Origin: Sphingomonas jaspsi DSM 18422
GTDB taxonomy: Bacteria > Pseudomonadota > Alphaproteobacteria > Sphingomonadales > Sphingomonadaceae
Length of the DNA stretch: 64,000 bases
Assembly (NCBI RefSeq): GCF_000585415.1
Contig: NZ_KK073876.1
Span: forward strand, 136,810 to 200,809
Reading direction: 5' to 3'
Notes under the pieces: model-generated
What the model was told of the DNA's origin: nothing
The model's database searches: none
The model's input: the letters and a program-made list of their open reading frames with translations, nothing else
Position numbers and translations under genes: made by a program
Shown here: positions 17,584 to 26,862 of the stretch, piece after piece
Layout: the number at the start of each line of letters is the position of its first letter
Numbering within the stretch: position 1 is the first letter of the stretch

Positions 17584-18450
17584 CTACCAGAAGAAGCTGT
17601 AGATCACGTCGACGACCTGGCCGGTGTAGATGTTCACCAGCAGCGCATCGTCATAGTAGCGGACCCAGCGATACGGACCGTAGGCCGGCGGCAGGCGGTA
17701 CATCCACGGATCGTTCAGCCAGTAGTTCGACCCATAATAGCTCGGCCACAGATTGTAGCCGATGCTGAACCGGCGGTAGCCATAGCGGTACGGGTCGTAA
17801 TAGGTGCCGATCCGGAACACGAAGCGGTTGCGGTCGCGGTAACGGCGCCAGTCGTACTGGTGGTTGTTGCGCCAGTCGCGGTTCCAGTCGTGATGACGAT
17901 CATCGCGATGCGTTTCGACCTGGCGGCCGTCGCGGATGACGCGATCGCGCAGCCCTTCGAACCCGCCGCGGCGACCGTCGCGGGTCTCGACCCGCGGGTC
18001 CGGCGTGGTTGTGCGCGGCGCTTCGGCGGTCGGCAACGTCGGGCGGCCACGGGTGTTTACCCATTCCTGGCCGTTGGCGCGCTGGCGGTCGCCCCAGTTG
18101 AACGGCCCGCCGTCGCGCGACTGCGGATCGCGGGCAACCTCGGTTGCGCGGTCCGAGCGCATTTCGCGACCGCGTTGGCCAAAGGCGCGCTCGCGGGCGA
18201 CATCGCTGCGCTGGCTGGCGCCCTGATCGCTCGCGGGACGCTCGACGCGCATTTCAGGGGCAGGACGATCGACACGCATTTCGGGGGCGCGCCGTTCGAA
18301 TGCGCGCTCCTGGCGGGCTTCGCCGCGGCCTTCCGACCGTTCGACCGCGCGTTCGGCACGGCGGTCGCCGTCACGATCGCGGTCCTGTGCATGCGCCGCA
18401 GCCGGAATGACCGCGCTCGCCATCAGCAAGGGGATCAAAAATTTACGCAT
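17584..18450 (-). CDS. RcnB-like periplasmic protein
   Basis: A 288-residue exported protein with signal peptide MRKFLIPLLMASAVIPAAAHAQ. Residues about 23-190 are highly charged and Arg/Asp/Glu-rich with short repeats (APEMRVDRP, APEMRVERP), probably unstructured. The C-terminal ~90 residues are Tyr/Trp/Arg-rich (YDWRRYRDRNRF, YRWVRYYDDALLVNIYTG, VVDVIYSFFW), which is the RcnB domain pattern. RcnB in E. coli takes part in nickel/cobalt homeostasis, but many alphaproteobacterial members have no link to metal genes, and none is seen here. It ends with a terminator and begins 28 bp after the [2Fe-2S] gene. Confidence 0.75.
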   Translation of the reverse strand: MRKFLIPLLMASAVIPAAAHAQDRDRDGDRRAERAVERSEGRGEARQERAFERRAPEMRVDRPAPEMRVERPASDQGASQRSDVARERAFGQRGREMRSDRATEVARDPQSRDGGPFNWGDRQRANGQEWVNTRGRPTLPTAEAPRTTTPDPRVETRDGRRGGFEGLRDRVIRDGRQVETHRDDRHHDWNRDWRNNHQYDWRRYRDRNRFVFRIGTYYDPYRYGYRRFSIGYNLWPSYYGSNYWLNDPWMYRLPPAYGPYRWVRYYDDALLVNIYTGQVVDVIYSFFW

Positions 18451-18478
18451 AACTTACTCCGAATGTTCGACTCGACCT

Positions 18479-19036
18479 TCAACCTGGCCGTTGATCCGCA
18501 GACTGGGGCTGGGAGGATGAGCCGTTGCTGAACCGTGACGAAGCGTCCGGTTCAGATTGCCCTGGCTTTTTCGGCGGTTGCGGCGGCGGCGCGGCCGCAG
18601 CGGCGGCAGCGCGGATCGCCTTCACGATCCGCGGCGTCGCCCCGCAACGGCAAACGTTGGGCAGGGCGGCGAGGTCATCAGCCGACGGATTGGGCGTCGC
18701 CTTCATCAATGCCGCCAGCGCCATGATGAAGCCCGGATCGCAGCGGCCGCACTGGCTGACCTGCTCGCTCGCCCACGCCTGTTGCAGCGGATGCGCGCGG
18801 CCCGACGACAGCCCTTCGATCGTGGTCACGTCCGCGCCTTCGGCGTCGGCGATGTTGAGCTGGCAGGAGCGCACCGCGCGGCCATCGACGATCACCGTGC
18901 AGCTGCCGCAGTCGCCGCTGTAGCAACCATATTTGGTGCCCGTCAGGTTGGACGCGTCCCTAAGGGCGAACAGCAACGGCGTTTCGGGATCGAGCGTGTA
19001 GCGGATCGCTTCGCCGTTGACGGTCATGCTGGTCAT
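18479..19036 (-). CDS. [2Fe-2S] subunit of a xanthine-oxidase-family oxidoreductase (orphan)
   Basis: A 185-residue protein like IorA/CoxS, the electron-transfer subunit of molybdenum hydroxylases. The plant-ferredoxin-like cluster site is intact (YGCYSGDCGSCTVIVDG with a later Cys in RSCQLN). The second cluster site is present as QCGRCDPGFIM and VCRCGATPRI, both slightly off the usual QCGYCxPG and CRCGTYxRI. After residue ~140 a low-complexity Ala/Pro/Ser tail follows. The start at 19036 (MTSMTVNGEA) or 19027 is uncertain. No molybdopterin-binding large subunit lies on either side, which is unusual because these subunits do not act alone. Confidence 0.8.
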   Translation of the reverse strand: MTSMTVNGEAIRYTLDPETPLLFALRDASNLTGTKYGCYSGDCGSCTVIVDGRAVRSCQLNIADAEGADVTTIEGLSSGRAHPLQQAWASEQVSQCGRCDPGFIMALAALMKATPNPSADDLAALPNVCRCGATPRIVKAIRAAAAAAAPPPQPPKKPGQSEPDASSRFSNGSSSQPQSADQRPG

Positions 19037-19100
19037 GGTCGGCGACGCTAGCGGGTGGCCAGCGCCTTGCAAAGCGTCCGGCGCACGCCATGATGGCACC

Positions 19101-19889
19101 ATGGCAAGCATCGACACCAGCGCGGGACGGATCGGCTATCTGGAACAAGGCGGAGGCGATGCGACCCCGATCCTGTTCCTGCACGGCGTCGGGTCGGACA
19201 AAAGCGTATGGCAACCGCAGCTCGATCATTTCGGGCGATCGCGCCGGGCGATCGCCTTCGACTATCCGGGCTATGGCGAAAGCGACGTTCGCGAGGGGGC
19301 GACACGCGACGATTTCGCCGCTGCGATCCTGGCGGGGATGGACGCGCTCGGCATCGGACGGGCGCATGTGTGCGGCCTGTCGCTCGGCGGGGTGATCGCG
19401 ATCGCGATGCACGCCGCGGCGGCGGACCGGATCGCCTCGCTCATTATCGCCGACAGCTTTGCCGTCCATCCGGACGGACAGGGCATCCACGACCGGTCCG
19501 TGGCGGCCAGCCAGGCCATGAGCATGGGCGATCTCGCCGCCGCGCGCGCACCGCTGCTGCTCGGCAAGGCGGCCAGCGATGAACTGAAGGCCGGCATCGT
19601 GGCGACGATGGCGGCAATCGACCCGGCCACCTATCGACTGGGCGCCGCGGCCGTGTGGCTGGCCGACCAGCGCGACCGGGCGGCACGAATCGCGGTGCCG
19701 ACGCTCATCCTGTGCGGCGACGAGGACAGCATCACGCCCCCATCGCTTTCGGAGGAATTGGCGCGGTTGATCCCGCAATCTCGACTCGAAATCCTTAACG
19801 GTGCAGGCCATCTGGCCAACGCCGAACAGCCAAAAATCTTTAACGAAGCCATCGACCGGCATCTCTCCGAAGCGGACGAAATTCGTTAG
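19101..19889 (+). CDS. Alpha/beta hydrolase
   Basis: A 262-residue alpha/beta-hydrolase-fold enzyme. The oxyanion HG motif is FLHGVGSDKSVW, the nucleophile elbow is GLSLGG (GxSxG), the acid is in LCGDEDSITP, and the His is in NGAGHLAN near the end. This set is complete, and the shape matches 3-oxoadipate enol-lactonase-like or esterase-like members. The start at 19101 (MASIDTSAGRIGYLEQGG) leaves 64 bp to the divergent [2Fe-2S] gene. Substrate cannot be told from sequence. Confidence 0.85.
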   Translation: MASIDTSAGRIGYLEQGGGDATPILFLHGVGSDKSVWQPQLDHFGRSRRAIAFDYPGYGESDVREGATRDDFAAAILAGMDALGIGRAHVCGLSLGGVIAIAMHAAAADRIASLIIADSFAVHPDGQGIHDRSVAASQAMSMGDLAAARAPLLLGKAASDELKAGIVATMAAIDPATYRLGAAAVWLADQRDRAARIAVPTLILCGDEDSITPPSLSEELARLIPQSRLEILNGAGHLANAEQPKIFNEAIDRHLSEADEIR

Positions 19890-19954
19890 GGTTACCGCCT
19901 TCTTAACCTAATGTTTTAGCGGGGTTTTTCCCTTGGCCTGCGAAATTGTCGGTC

Positions 19955-20923
19955 ATGGAAAAGATCGCTCGCAAATCGGTCCTGAAATGGCTTGCGCTGG
20001 CCGGCATCGCCTGCCTGCCGACGATTGCCCAGGCCCAGGTAGTCAGCGCCGATTATCGCCCGTCGTCGAAGACCGAAGCGATCCTCGGCGGATCGAGCGC
20101 GCTGGCCGCGATCATGGCGCAGCAAGCTGGCCAGCCGGCGTCGCCCGCACAAGCCATGGTCGTGTCGGCCGCGCTGGCATCGCCCAACCCCTACTTCCAG
20201 CACGCGCCCTACGCGGCGACGCCGGTCGTTCGCCCGGCGGTCCTGCCGGTTCCCGCCGATCGCCCTGACATCTTCAACAGCGTCGCACTGCGCGTGAATC
20301 AGAGCCCGCTCGACCAGCGCTTCCGCCAAGCTTCCGGAGCCGCGCCGACGGGTGCCGCCGCAGCCTTCGCCGCATCGATCCGCGACCGCGGCGACATTGC
20401 GAAGGTCGAGGCGGTCAACGCCTATGTGAACGGCCATGTCCGCTTCGTCGACGACATCGTCCAGTTCCACGTCGCCGACCGCTGGCAATCGGTGGTCGAA
20501 ACGCTGGCGCGCGGACGGGGCGACTGCGAAGACTTCGCGCTGGCAAAGCGGGCGATGCTTCGCGCTGCCGGCGTTGCCGAACGCGACCTCTATCTGGTCG
20601 TCCTAAAGGATCTCACCCGCCACGCCGACCATTCGGTCCTGGTGGTTCGCGCCAACGGCCGCTTCCTGGTGCTCGACAACGGCACCGACCGGATCGTCGA
20701 TAGCGCCAGCGTGCAGGACTATAAGCCGATCCTGACCTTCACGCAGGGCAAGGTATGGACCCACGGTTATCGCCGCGACGCCTTGCCGACGGTCACCTAT
20801 GCGTCGGCAGAGCCGCCGCAAAAGGTGGAATTGGCCGACGTGACGGTCGAACCTGCGTCGGGCGACAGCCTGCCGCCGGCGATCGCGTCGCTGCCTTTTT
20901 CGCTGGGCAGCGTCGGCCTTTAA
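19955..20923 (+). CDS. LapG-like periplasmic cysteine protease (BTLCP family)
   Basis: A 322-residue exported protein with a signal peptide ending IAQAQ. Its domain is the bacterial transglutaminase-like cysteine proteinase type. The triad is visible as Cys191 (GRGDCEDFALAK), His226 (HADHSVLVV) and Asp241 (VLDNGTDRI). LapG proteases clip the N-terminus of large type I-secreted adhesins, releasing them from the outer membrane, and are usually held in check by a c-di-GMP receptor (LapD). No LapD-type gene is in this window. The gene converges on the end of the adhesin-secretion operon with only 6 bp between stops. The ATG at 19955 was preferred over a TTG 9 bp upstream. Confidence 0.85.
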   Translation: MEKIARKSVLKWLALAGIACLPTIAQAQVVSADYRPSSKTEAILGGSSALAAIMAQQAGQPASPAQAMVVSAALASPNPYFQHAPYAATPVVRPAVLPVPADRPDIFNSVALRVNQSPLDQRFRQASGAAPTGAAAAFAASIRDRGDIAKVEAVNAYVNGHVRFVDDIVQFHVADRWQSVVETLARGRGDCEDFALAKRAMLRAAGVAERDLYLVVLKDLTRHADHSVLVVRANGRFLVLDNGTDRIVDSASVQDYKPILTFTQGKVWTHGYRRDALPTVTYASAEPPQKVELADVTVEPASGDSLPPAIASLPFSLGSVGL

Positions 20924-20929
20924 TCGATC

Positions 20930-22192
20930 CTAGCGTTCGCGAAGCGCGTCGCTGCGGACCTTCAACACCGGCTTCAGCAGATAGCTGAGGATGCTCTTGC
21001 GTCCGGTGATGATCTGCGTGTCGGTCATCATGCCCGGCGTGATCGGCAGGCGGCGTCCTGCGGCAGTGAGGTAGCTGCGGGTCGTTTCGACGATGACGTT
21101 GAAATAGGCTTCCTTCGTCGCTTCGTCATAGATGCTATCGGCCGAGACCTGGACGACCTTCCCGTCCAAACCGCCATAGGTCGAGAAGTCGTAGGCGGTG
21201 ACCTTGACCAGCGCCTTGTCGCCAACCTTGATGAAGGCGATGTCGCTCGGCTTGACGCGGGTTTCGACGAGCAGCTTGTCGCCCATCGGCACCACTTCCA
21301 TCACCTTTTGGCCAGCCTGGACGAAGCCGCCGATGGTCGTGACCTGAACGTCGTTGACGACGCCGTCGACCGGCGAGCGCAACTCCATGCCACGTGCGCC
21401 GCGCAAAGATTCCGCATTGACGGCCAGCTTCTGCTGGACCTGGCTGCGTTCGTTGAGCGCATCCTGGCGGAAGGTGAAGCTGGCTTCATTGGCCTGGCTC
21501 AACGCTTCGCTGACCGCGGCCATCGCCCGGCCCTGCTGTTCGCGGGCGGCGGCGATGCGGCCCTGCAGGTCGACCACTTCGCGCTGGGCATTGGCGAGTT
21601 CGGTCTGCGGGACGATGTTCTTGGCGGCGAGCGGCGCCAGGCGGTTCACATTGTCCTGCGCGAGGGTGAGGCTGCGCGACAGCGACGAAATGGTGGCGGC
21701 GGCCTCGGCGGCTTCGCGGCGGCGCTGTTCGGCTTGCGCCCGCAGCGCTGCGACGCGGCTCGACAGGGCTTCGCGGCGGACCTGGCTAAGGGTCGCTTCT
21801 TCGCCGCCTAGACCTGCCGAAGCTGCACCATTGCCTTCGGCGGCAAGCCGTGCCGACCGCGCTTCTAGCGCCTCGGTTTCGGCCAGCACCTGTCGGCTTT
21901 GCGGATTGTCGAGCTTGGCCAGCAACTGTCCACGCGCCACCCTCTGCCCCGAACGGACCATCAGTTCCGATACGGTCGCCGGTTCGGACGCCTGGATGAC
22001 CTGCACCTTGCTCGAGGGAATGACCTTGCCCTGGCCGCGTGTCACCTCATCGACCTGGGCCAGCATCGCCCACAGGATGAACAGGCCGAAGCCAACGGCG
22101 ACCGACACGATGATCAGGCGCGCGCCGGTCAGCGGTTCACGCCGGCGTCGGCCGGTGGTCGGCATGAAAGGGAGGTTCGACATAGCGTTCAT
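20930..22192 (-). CDS. HlyD-family periplasmic adaptor of a type I secretion system
   Basis: A 420-residue membrane-fusion protein that bridges the inner-membrane ABC transporter and TolC. A single N-terminal membrane helix (IIVSVAVGFGLFILWAML) is followed by a lipoyl half-motif, a long coiled-coil region at about residues 100-260 (LRAQAEQRRREAAEAAATI), the second lipoyl half (ELRSPVDGVVNDVQV), and a beta-barrel C-terminus (ITPGMMTDTQI). It is the last gene of the adhesin operon and starts 3 bp after the SleB-like gene. Confidence 0.93.
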   Translation of the reverse strand: MNAMSNLPFMPTTGRRRREPLTGARLIIVSVAVGFGLFILWAMLAQVDEVTRGQGKVIPSSKVQVIQASEPATVSELMVRSGQRVARGQLLAKLDNPQSRQVLAETEALEARSARLAAEGNGAASAGLGGEEATLSQVRREALSSRVAALRAQAEQRRREAAEAAATISSLSRSLTLAQDNVNRLAPLAAKNIVPQTELANAQREVVDLQGRIAAAREQQGRAMAAVSEALSQANEASFTFRQDALNERSQVQQKLAVNAESLRGARGMELRSPVDGVVNDVQVTTIGGFVQAGQKVMEVVPMGDKLLVETRVKPSDIAFIKVGDKALVKVTAYDFSTYGGLDGKVVQVSADSIYDEATKEAYFNVIVETTRSYLTAAGRRLPITPGMMTDTQIITGRKSILSYLLKPVLKVRSDALRER

Positions 22193-22195
22193 GGC

Positions 22196-23203
22196 CTAAA
22201 GTCCCGCGACCTGCGTACCGGTGGCCGGCGCCGCCGCGACGGCCGCGGACCCGCGCTGGGTCGCTGCGACCGTCCGCGCCGCGGAGCCGGTTTCCGACGG
22301 CATCGGAATGTTGAGGGTCCAGCCCTTCGACGTGTCGAGCAGTCCGCCGACATCGTTCTGGGCGCGATTGAGCACGGTGCCGTCGGTGATCGGCCCGGCC
22401 GGAGCGGCAACCACCGTTTCGCCTTCGACGGTCACCACCGCAGGACGCAGCGGCGGACGGAGCGACAGCGGATCGTTGGGCTCGCCGACATAATGGCCGG
22501 TGAAGGCCGCGCTCGACCCCCAGGCACCGGGCCAGCGATAGAAGATGTGCGCGCCGATCTGGGTCAGCTTGGCCAGCTTGGGCGCCCAATAGGGCGCGAC
22601 ATAGTTGGCGTGATAATGGGTGGCGCCGCCGACCGACTGTTCGACGAATCCGTTGAGCGCGGCGCGGGCGATCGCTTCCGCTTCCTTCCACGCGCCGAGA
22701 GCCGGACGACGATAGAGCGAGCCGTCGCAGACGAAGCTGAACTGGCAGACCGGTTCGCGCGATCCCTGGTAGACGACGCCGCAAACCGACTTGGGAAAGG
22801 CGGGGTGGCGAAGGCGGTTGAGCACTACCTGCGCGACCGCGCGGCGGCCTTCCAGCGGTTCATTGCCGGCTTCGTAATAGACGGCTTGGGTGAGGCACAG
22901 CAACGCACGGCGATAGTCGGTGACGTCGGATGCCGGCAGGTCGAACGGACGGGCAGCCGCGATGGCGCCCTTCACGAACGGCATGTTGGCGTTGATCATC
23001 AGCGCATCGGCACCGGTCGCGCGGTTGGCGACCAGCTGCTCCCCGCTGGTCGCGTCGAGCAGCGCGGCGGCATCGGCCTTGGCGATCAGCGGCCGCGACG
23101 CATCTGCGGTGCCGAAATCGGGCAGGCTGGACCCGCCAGCCGCAACCACGACCAGCGCAGCGGCACCGAGGGTCGCCAGGCGACGCGGGGGAGGACAGGT
23201 CAT
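22196..23203 (-). CDS. SleB/CwlJ-like cell-wall hydrolase within the secretion operon
   Basis: A 335-residue exported protein; the N-terminal hydrophobic segment (LATLGAAALVVVAAGG) is a signal peptide or anchor. The Hydrolase_2 domain at about residues 95-235 has the hallmarks ALLCLTQAVYYEAGNE with the catalytic Glu, then AVAQVVLNRLRHPAFPKSVC, GVVYQGS and CQFSF. Such enzymes cut peptidoglycan, probably as lytic transglycosylases. Its start overlaps the ABC transporter stop by 4 bp and its stop is 3 bp before the hlyD-type start. This firm placement inside a type I secretion operon suggests that it opens the murein layer for assembly of the exporter or passage of the giant adhesin. Confidence 0.85.
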   Translation of the reverse strand: MTCPPPRRLATLGAAALVVVAAGGSSLPDFGTADASRPLIAKADAAALLDATSGEQLVANRATGADALMINANMPFVKGAIAAARPFDLPASDVTDYRRALLCLTQAVYYEAGNEPLEGRRAVAQVVLNRLRHPAFPKSVCGVVYQGSREPVCQFSFVCDGSLYRRPALGAWKEAEAIARAALNGFVEQSVGGATHYHANYVAPYWAPKLAKLTQIGAHIFYRWPGAWGSSAAFTGHYVGEPNDPLSLRPPLRPAVVTVEGETVVAAPAGPITDGTVLNRAQNDVGGLLDTSKGWTLNIPMPSETGSAARTVAATQRGSAAVAAAPATGTQVAGL

Positions 23204-25350
23204 TTCGACGCCGCCTTCTGCGCGGCAGCCGTGAGACTAGCCATGACCTGGTCGCGCGGACCGTCGGCGAGGACCTTGCCGCCGTCGATCACCACCAGCC
23301 GGTCGCAGATGCTAAGCATGTTGTGACGATGGGTGGACACGACCAGGGTCTGGTCCGGCGCAAGCGCGGTCTTCAGCTTGTCGATGAAATATTGTTCGGT
23401 CTGCGTGTCCATCGCACCGGTCGGTTCATCGAGGAACAGCAGCCGCGACGGACCGACAAGCGCGCGGGCCATCACCAGCAAAGAGCGCTGGCCGCCGGAC
23501 AGCAGCGACCCGCGTTCGCCCACGGGCCGGTCGAAGCCCGCCGCGTCGCGCGACAGGAACAGGTCGGCGCCCGATTTGACGACCGCGCCAATCAGGTCTT
23601 CGTCGGTGGCACGTGCCGCGCCGAGCATCAGATTGTCGCGCACGGTGCCGGAGAAAAGCTCGGCATCCTGACCGACGAAGCGGAAGCTGTCGCGCAGTTG
23701 GTGCGGGTGGTACTGGCGGCTGTCGAGGCCGTCGACCAGCATTTCGCCGTCGGTCGGCGCATAGAGACCGCAGAGCATCCGGCCCAGCGTCGACTTGCCC
23801 GACGCGACCCGACCGATGATCGCGATCCGCTCGCCCGGCTTGATGCTGAGGTTGATGTCCGACAGGCTGTCGAGGCTGGCACCCGGATAGCGCATCGACG
23901 CGTTCTTCAGCTCGATATGGCCAGCGCGAATTTCGGGCACCACGCTGCGTGCGGCGACCTGCCGCTCGTCCGGCGCTTCCATCATCCGCTGCAGTGAATC
24001 GAGCGTCGTCATCGACTGGCGCGCACGGGTGACGAGGAAGGCGAACTGGCCGATCGGCGACATTGCGCGTCCGGCAAGCATGACGATCGCGATGATCGCG
24101 CCCATCGTGATTTCGCCGGCATTGAACATGTAGAAGCCGCCGACCACCAACCCGACGCTGATCGCCTGCTGCGAGATCGACGCCATGTTGACTGCGACCG
24201 ACGTCAGCTTGCGCATCTTCTGCTGGGTGGCTGCCGACATCGCGGCATAGCGGCGCCAGCGGCCGAGCATCTGACCTTCGGCACGCGCCGACTTCAGCGT
24301 TTCGATGCCGCCGATCGATTCCACCAGCACCGAATGCTGCAGCGAGCTGTCGGCCTGCGCGTCGAGCGAGGCCTGGCTCATTCGACGCTGAAGCGTGAAG
24401 CCGATGATCAGCGTGGCGGCAATGCCGAACAGCGGCACCAGCACCAGCGGCCCGGCAAGAATGGTGATCAGCGCAAGGAACACCAGCATGAACCCGATAT
24501 CGACCAGCAGCACGACCGAGGTCGACGCGAAGAAGTCGCGGATGCCTTCATATTCGCTGACGCGCTTGGCGAAGGCGCCGGTCGAACCCTGGCGGTCCGC
24601 CATCGGCAGGTTCATCACCTTTTCGAACAGCTTCTGGCTGTATTTGGCGTCGAGCTTCCGCCCGATTTCATCGACCAGCTGCGAGCGCGCAAGGCGAAGT
24701 ATGTAGTCGAAGCCCAAGGCGAGGAGTACGCCAAGCGCCAGCACCCAAAGGGTCGGTACCGCCTTGTTCGGGATGACCCGGTCATAGACGTTCATCGTGA
24801 ACAGCGGCACGGCCAGGGCCAGCAGGTTGACGATCAGCGCGGCGAGCAGGACGGGCCAGAACTGGCCGCGAACCTTCCACACTTCCGACCAGAACCAGTG
24901 AGTGCGCTTGGCCTTGTCCCACGGGCGCTCATTTTCGCGCTCGCGGGTCGGGTCGGCTTCAACCGCGACCGCTTCGCCGGTGAACAGGGCTTCAAGGTCG
25001 GATGCCGGGACCCACATCGGGTCGGGCGTTCCCGGTGAATAAATAAGAGCGTCACCGTCCTTCATCTCCAGAAGGACGATGGCCCGGTCTTCCTGCAGCT
25101 CGACGATCGCCGGCAGCTGCTCGATGCGCCAACCGGCGACACGGCGGCGCGAAACGGGGTCCCCGCGCATCCCGACCTGCTCGAGCGCCGGCTCGATCTG
25201 GTGGAAAGGCAGGGTCCCCGCCGCACTCAACGCCAACCCCGCACGGAGCAGGACCGGGGAAGACGGCCTGTCCGCGCGCCGCGCGAGGAAGGTTAGGCAG
25301 TCGAGGACAGGGTCAATCTCACGCGAAGGCGTAGAATCCATCCAGTTCAT
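23200..25350 (-). CDS. Type I secretion permease/ATPase (LapB/LssB type)
   Basis: A 716-residue ABC exporter for a large adhesin. The N-terminal ~140 residues resemble a C39-peptidase-like domain without the catalytic Cys, as in HlyB. Six membrane helices follow (FWPVLLAALIVNLLALAVPL onward), and then the nucleotide-binding domain: Walker A GRVASGKST near residue 522, signature LLSGGQRSLL, Walker B LLFLDEPTGAMD. The start is uncertain between ATG 25350 and a TTG 9 bp upstream; AGGA lies before both. It overlaps the SleB-like gene by 4 bp. Confidence 0.93.
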   Translation of the reverse strand: MNWMDSTPSREIDPVLDCLTFLARRADRPSSPVLLRAGLALSAAGTLPFHQIEPALEQVGMRGDPVSRRRVAGWRIEQLPAIVELQEDRAIVLLEMKDGDALIYSPGTPDPMWVPASDLEALFTGEAVAVEADPTRERENERPWDKAKRTHWFWSEVWKVRGQFWPVLLAALIVNLLALAVPLFTMNVYDRVIPNKAVPTLWVLALGVLLALGFDYILRLARSQLVDEIGRKLDAKYSQKLFEKVMNLPMADRQGSTGAFAKRVSEYEGIRDFFASTSVVLLVDIGFMLVFLALITILAGPLVLVPLFGIAATLIIGFTLQRRMSQASLDAQADSSLQHSVLVESIGGIETLKSARAEGQMLGRWRRYAAMSAATQQKMRKLTSVAVNMASISQQAISVGLVVGGFYMFNAGEITMGAIIAIVMLAGRAMSPIGQFAFLVTRARQSMTTLDSLQRMMEAPDERQVAARSVVPEIRAGHIELKNASMRYPGASLDSLSDINLSIKPGERIAIIGRVASGKSTLGRMLCGLYAPTDGEMLVDGLDSRQYHPHQLRDSFRFVGQDAELFSGTVRDNLMLGAARATDEDLIGAVVKSGADLFLSRDAAGFDRPVGERGSLLSGGQRSLLVMARALVGPSRLLFLDEPTGAMDTQTEQYFIDKLKTALAPDQTLVVSTHRHNMLSICDRLVVIDGGKVLADGPRDQVMASLTAAAQKAASK

Positions 25351-25382
25351 CGCGCTCAACGTCCTGTCCCCCGACCGACGCT

Positions 25383-26798
25383 TTAGTTACTTGCCGGTGC
25401 GGGCGGGCCCATCACCGGATACGGCATGCTGTTTTCCTGCTTGTCGGTGGCAGGAACGTCAGCCGAATGATATTTGCCGCGCTCGTCGCTCCAGGCGGCG
25501 GTCGGCATGTTGACGCCCATCGCCTCGATCAGCTTGTTGGCCGCGGCCAGCACCCGATACTGGGCATAGACCTTGGCGAGACGCGCGGTCTCGGCCTGGG
25601 CCTGAACGTTGTAGCGGGTGTTCTGCGCATCGAGCACGTCGAGCAGCGAACGACGGCCGACGTTGAACTGCTCGCGATAGGAAAGCAGCAGGTCGTCCGC
25701 GACGCGGCTCTGCGTTTCGAGCTCGCTGGCCAGACGGGTCTGGTTGGTCAGACGGCTCCACGCCGACCGCGCATCTTCTTCCGCACGGCGTTGCTGTTCG
25801 AACAGGCGGGCATGGGCTTCGTCGGCCCGCGCCTTTTGTTCGCGCACGTTGGCGGTGTTGGTGCCGCCGTCGAAGACTTTCCAGCGCATGACGACACGGG
25901 CGCCCAGATCGCTGGTGCGCCCCTGGAAGCCGTCGATGTCCTGGCCGTAGCGGGCGGTGCCTTCAAGGTTGAAGCGCGGTCCGAGCTGCGACTGGGCAAC
26001 CTTGACCACTTCACGCGCCGCCGACAGATCGGCAGTCGCTTCCTGGACGCGCGGGTTGTTGTCGCGCGCGGCCGCTTCGGCTTCCGCCAAAGTCGCCGGC
26101 ATCGCAGCCGACAGGTCGGGCGGCATGGCAACGCTGTCGATCGGCAGGCCGGTGAGGGTCTGGAATTCGATCGCCGCGGTGTCGAGGTCTTCACGCGCTT
26201 CGGTCACGCGGGCGCGGGCCGACTGCAGGCGTTCTTCCGCCTGCTGCTGGTCCGCGATCGAGATCGAACCGCGCGCAACGCCTTCGCGAAGGTCGCCGGC
26301 AAGGCGTTCGTGGAACGTTGCATTGTCCTGCGCGATCGCCACCAGACGCTGCTGCAGCAGATAGTCGATATAGGCGCGCGAGACGTTCAGCGCGACGAAT
26401 TCGCTGCGTTCTTCGACGCGGGCGGCGGCGCCGTCGGTGCGCGCGGCCTGACGACGGATTTCCGCCGTGCGTTCGCCGAAATCGAACAGCAGCTGGTCGG
26501 CGATGGCGATGCCTTCGATCGGCTCAAGCCGCTGGTCGGCGATGCCGAGCGCGCGGCGGGTCGGGTTGCGCAGCTTGCGCAGGCCGGCCGAAAATTCGAC
26601 CGAAATGCGCGGCAGCCACAGGCCTTCCGCCTGGCGCCGTTCTTCCATCGTGGCCTGCTTGTTGGCGACGGCCTGACGGATTTCCGGATTGGATTGGAGT
26701 GCCGATTGTACGGCGTCACGCAAATCGGCGCCCAAGGCCGGCGTACTGCAAAGCAGCACCGCCCCGGGAACGATAATCGTCCAGTGCTTCCTCTTCAT
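25383..26798 (-). CDS. TolC-family outer-membrane channel
   Basis: A 471-residue outer-membrane efflux protein with signal peptide ending TPALGAD. It has the duplicated TolC pattern of long helices (LRDAVQSALQSNPEIRQAV; ARDNNPRVQEATADLSAARE) and the conserved FNVGRRSLLDVLDAQNTRYN. A GGGGGAAG ribosome site precedes the start at 26798. It follows the adhesin gene after a 64-bp gap containing a hairpin, and is 32 bp before the ABC transporter. It should form the exit duct of the type I system. Confidence 0.93.
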   Translation of the reverse strand: MKRKHWTIIVPGAVLLCSTPALGADLRDAVQSALQSNPEIRQAVANKQATMEERRQAEGLWLPRISVEFSAGLRKLRNPTRRALGIADQRLEPIEGIAIADQLLFDFGERTAEIRRQAARTDGAAARVEERSEFVALNVSRAYIDYLLQQRLVAIAQDNATFHERLAGDLREGVARGSISIADQQQAEERLQSARARVTEAREDLDTAAIEFQTLTGLPIDSVAMPPDLSAAMPATLAEAEAAARDNNPRVQEATADLSAAREVVKVAQSQLGPRFNLEGTARYGQDIDGFQGRTSDLGARVVMRWKVFDGGTNTANVREQKARADEAHARLFEQQRRAEEDARSAWSRLTNQTRLASELETQSRVADDLLLSYREQFNVGRRSLLDVLDAQNTRYNVQAQAETARLAKVYAQYRVLAAANKLIEAMGVNMPTAAWSDERGKYHSADVPATDKQENSMPYPVMGPPAPASN

Positions 26799-26821
26799 GT
26801 CTTCCCCCTTCTGGTCAAACG

Positions 26822-26852
26822 CAAAGGCCGTCCCCGTCCACCAGGGACGGCC
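26822..26852 (-). terminator. Intercistronic hairpin between adhesin and exporter genes
   Basis: A perfect 9-bp stem GGCCGTCCC (26826-26834) with GGGACGGCC (26844-26852) and a 9-base loop, 10 bp after the adhesin stop on the minus strand. Only TTT follows, so it is a weak or partial terminator. It could lower expression of tolC and the exporter genes relative to the adhesin, or protect the adhesin mRNA 3' end. Confidence 0.6.
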
Positions 26853-26862
26853 GTCACATGGT

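Noticed and set aside
15711..17768. 685-codon plus-strand frame opposite the DUF885 gene
   Set aside because: Antisense to a well-supported lipoprotein gene and lacks features of its own.
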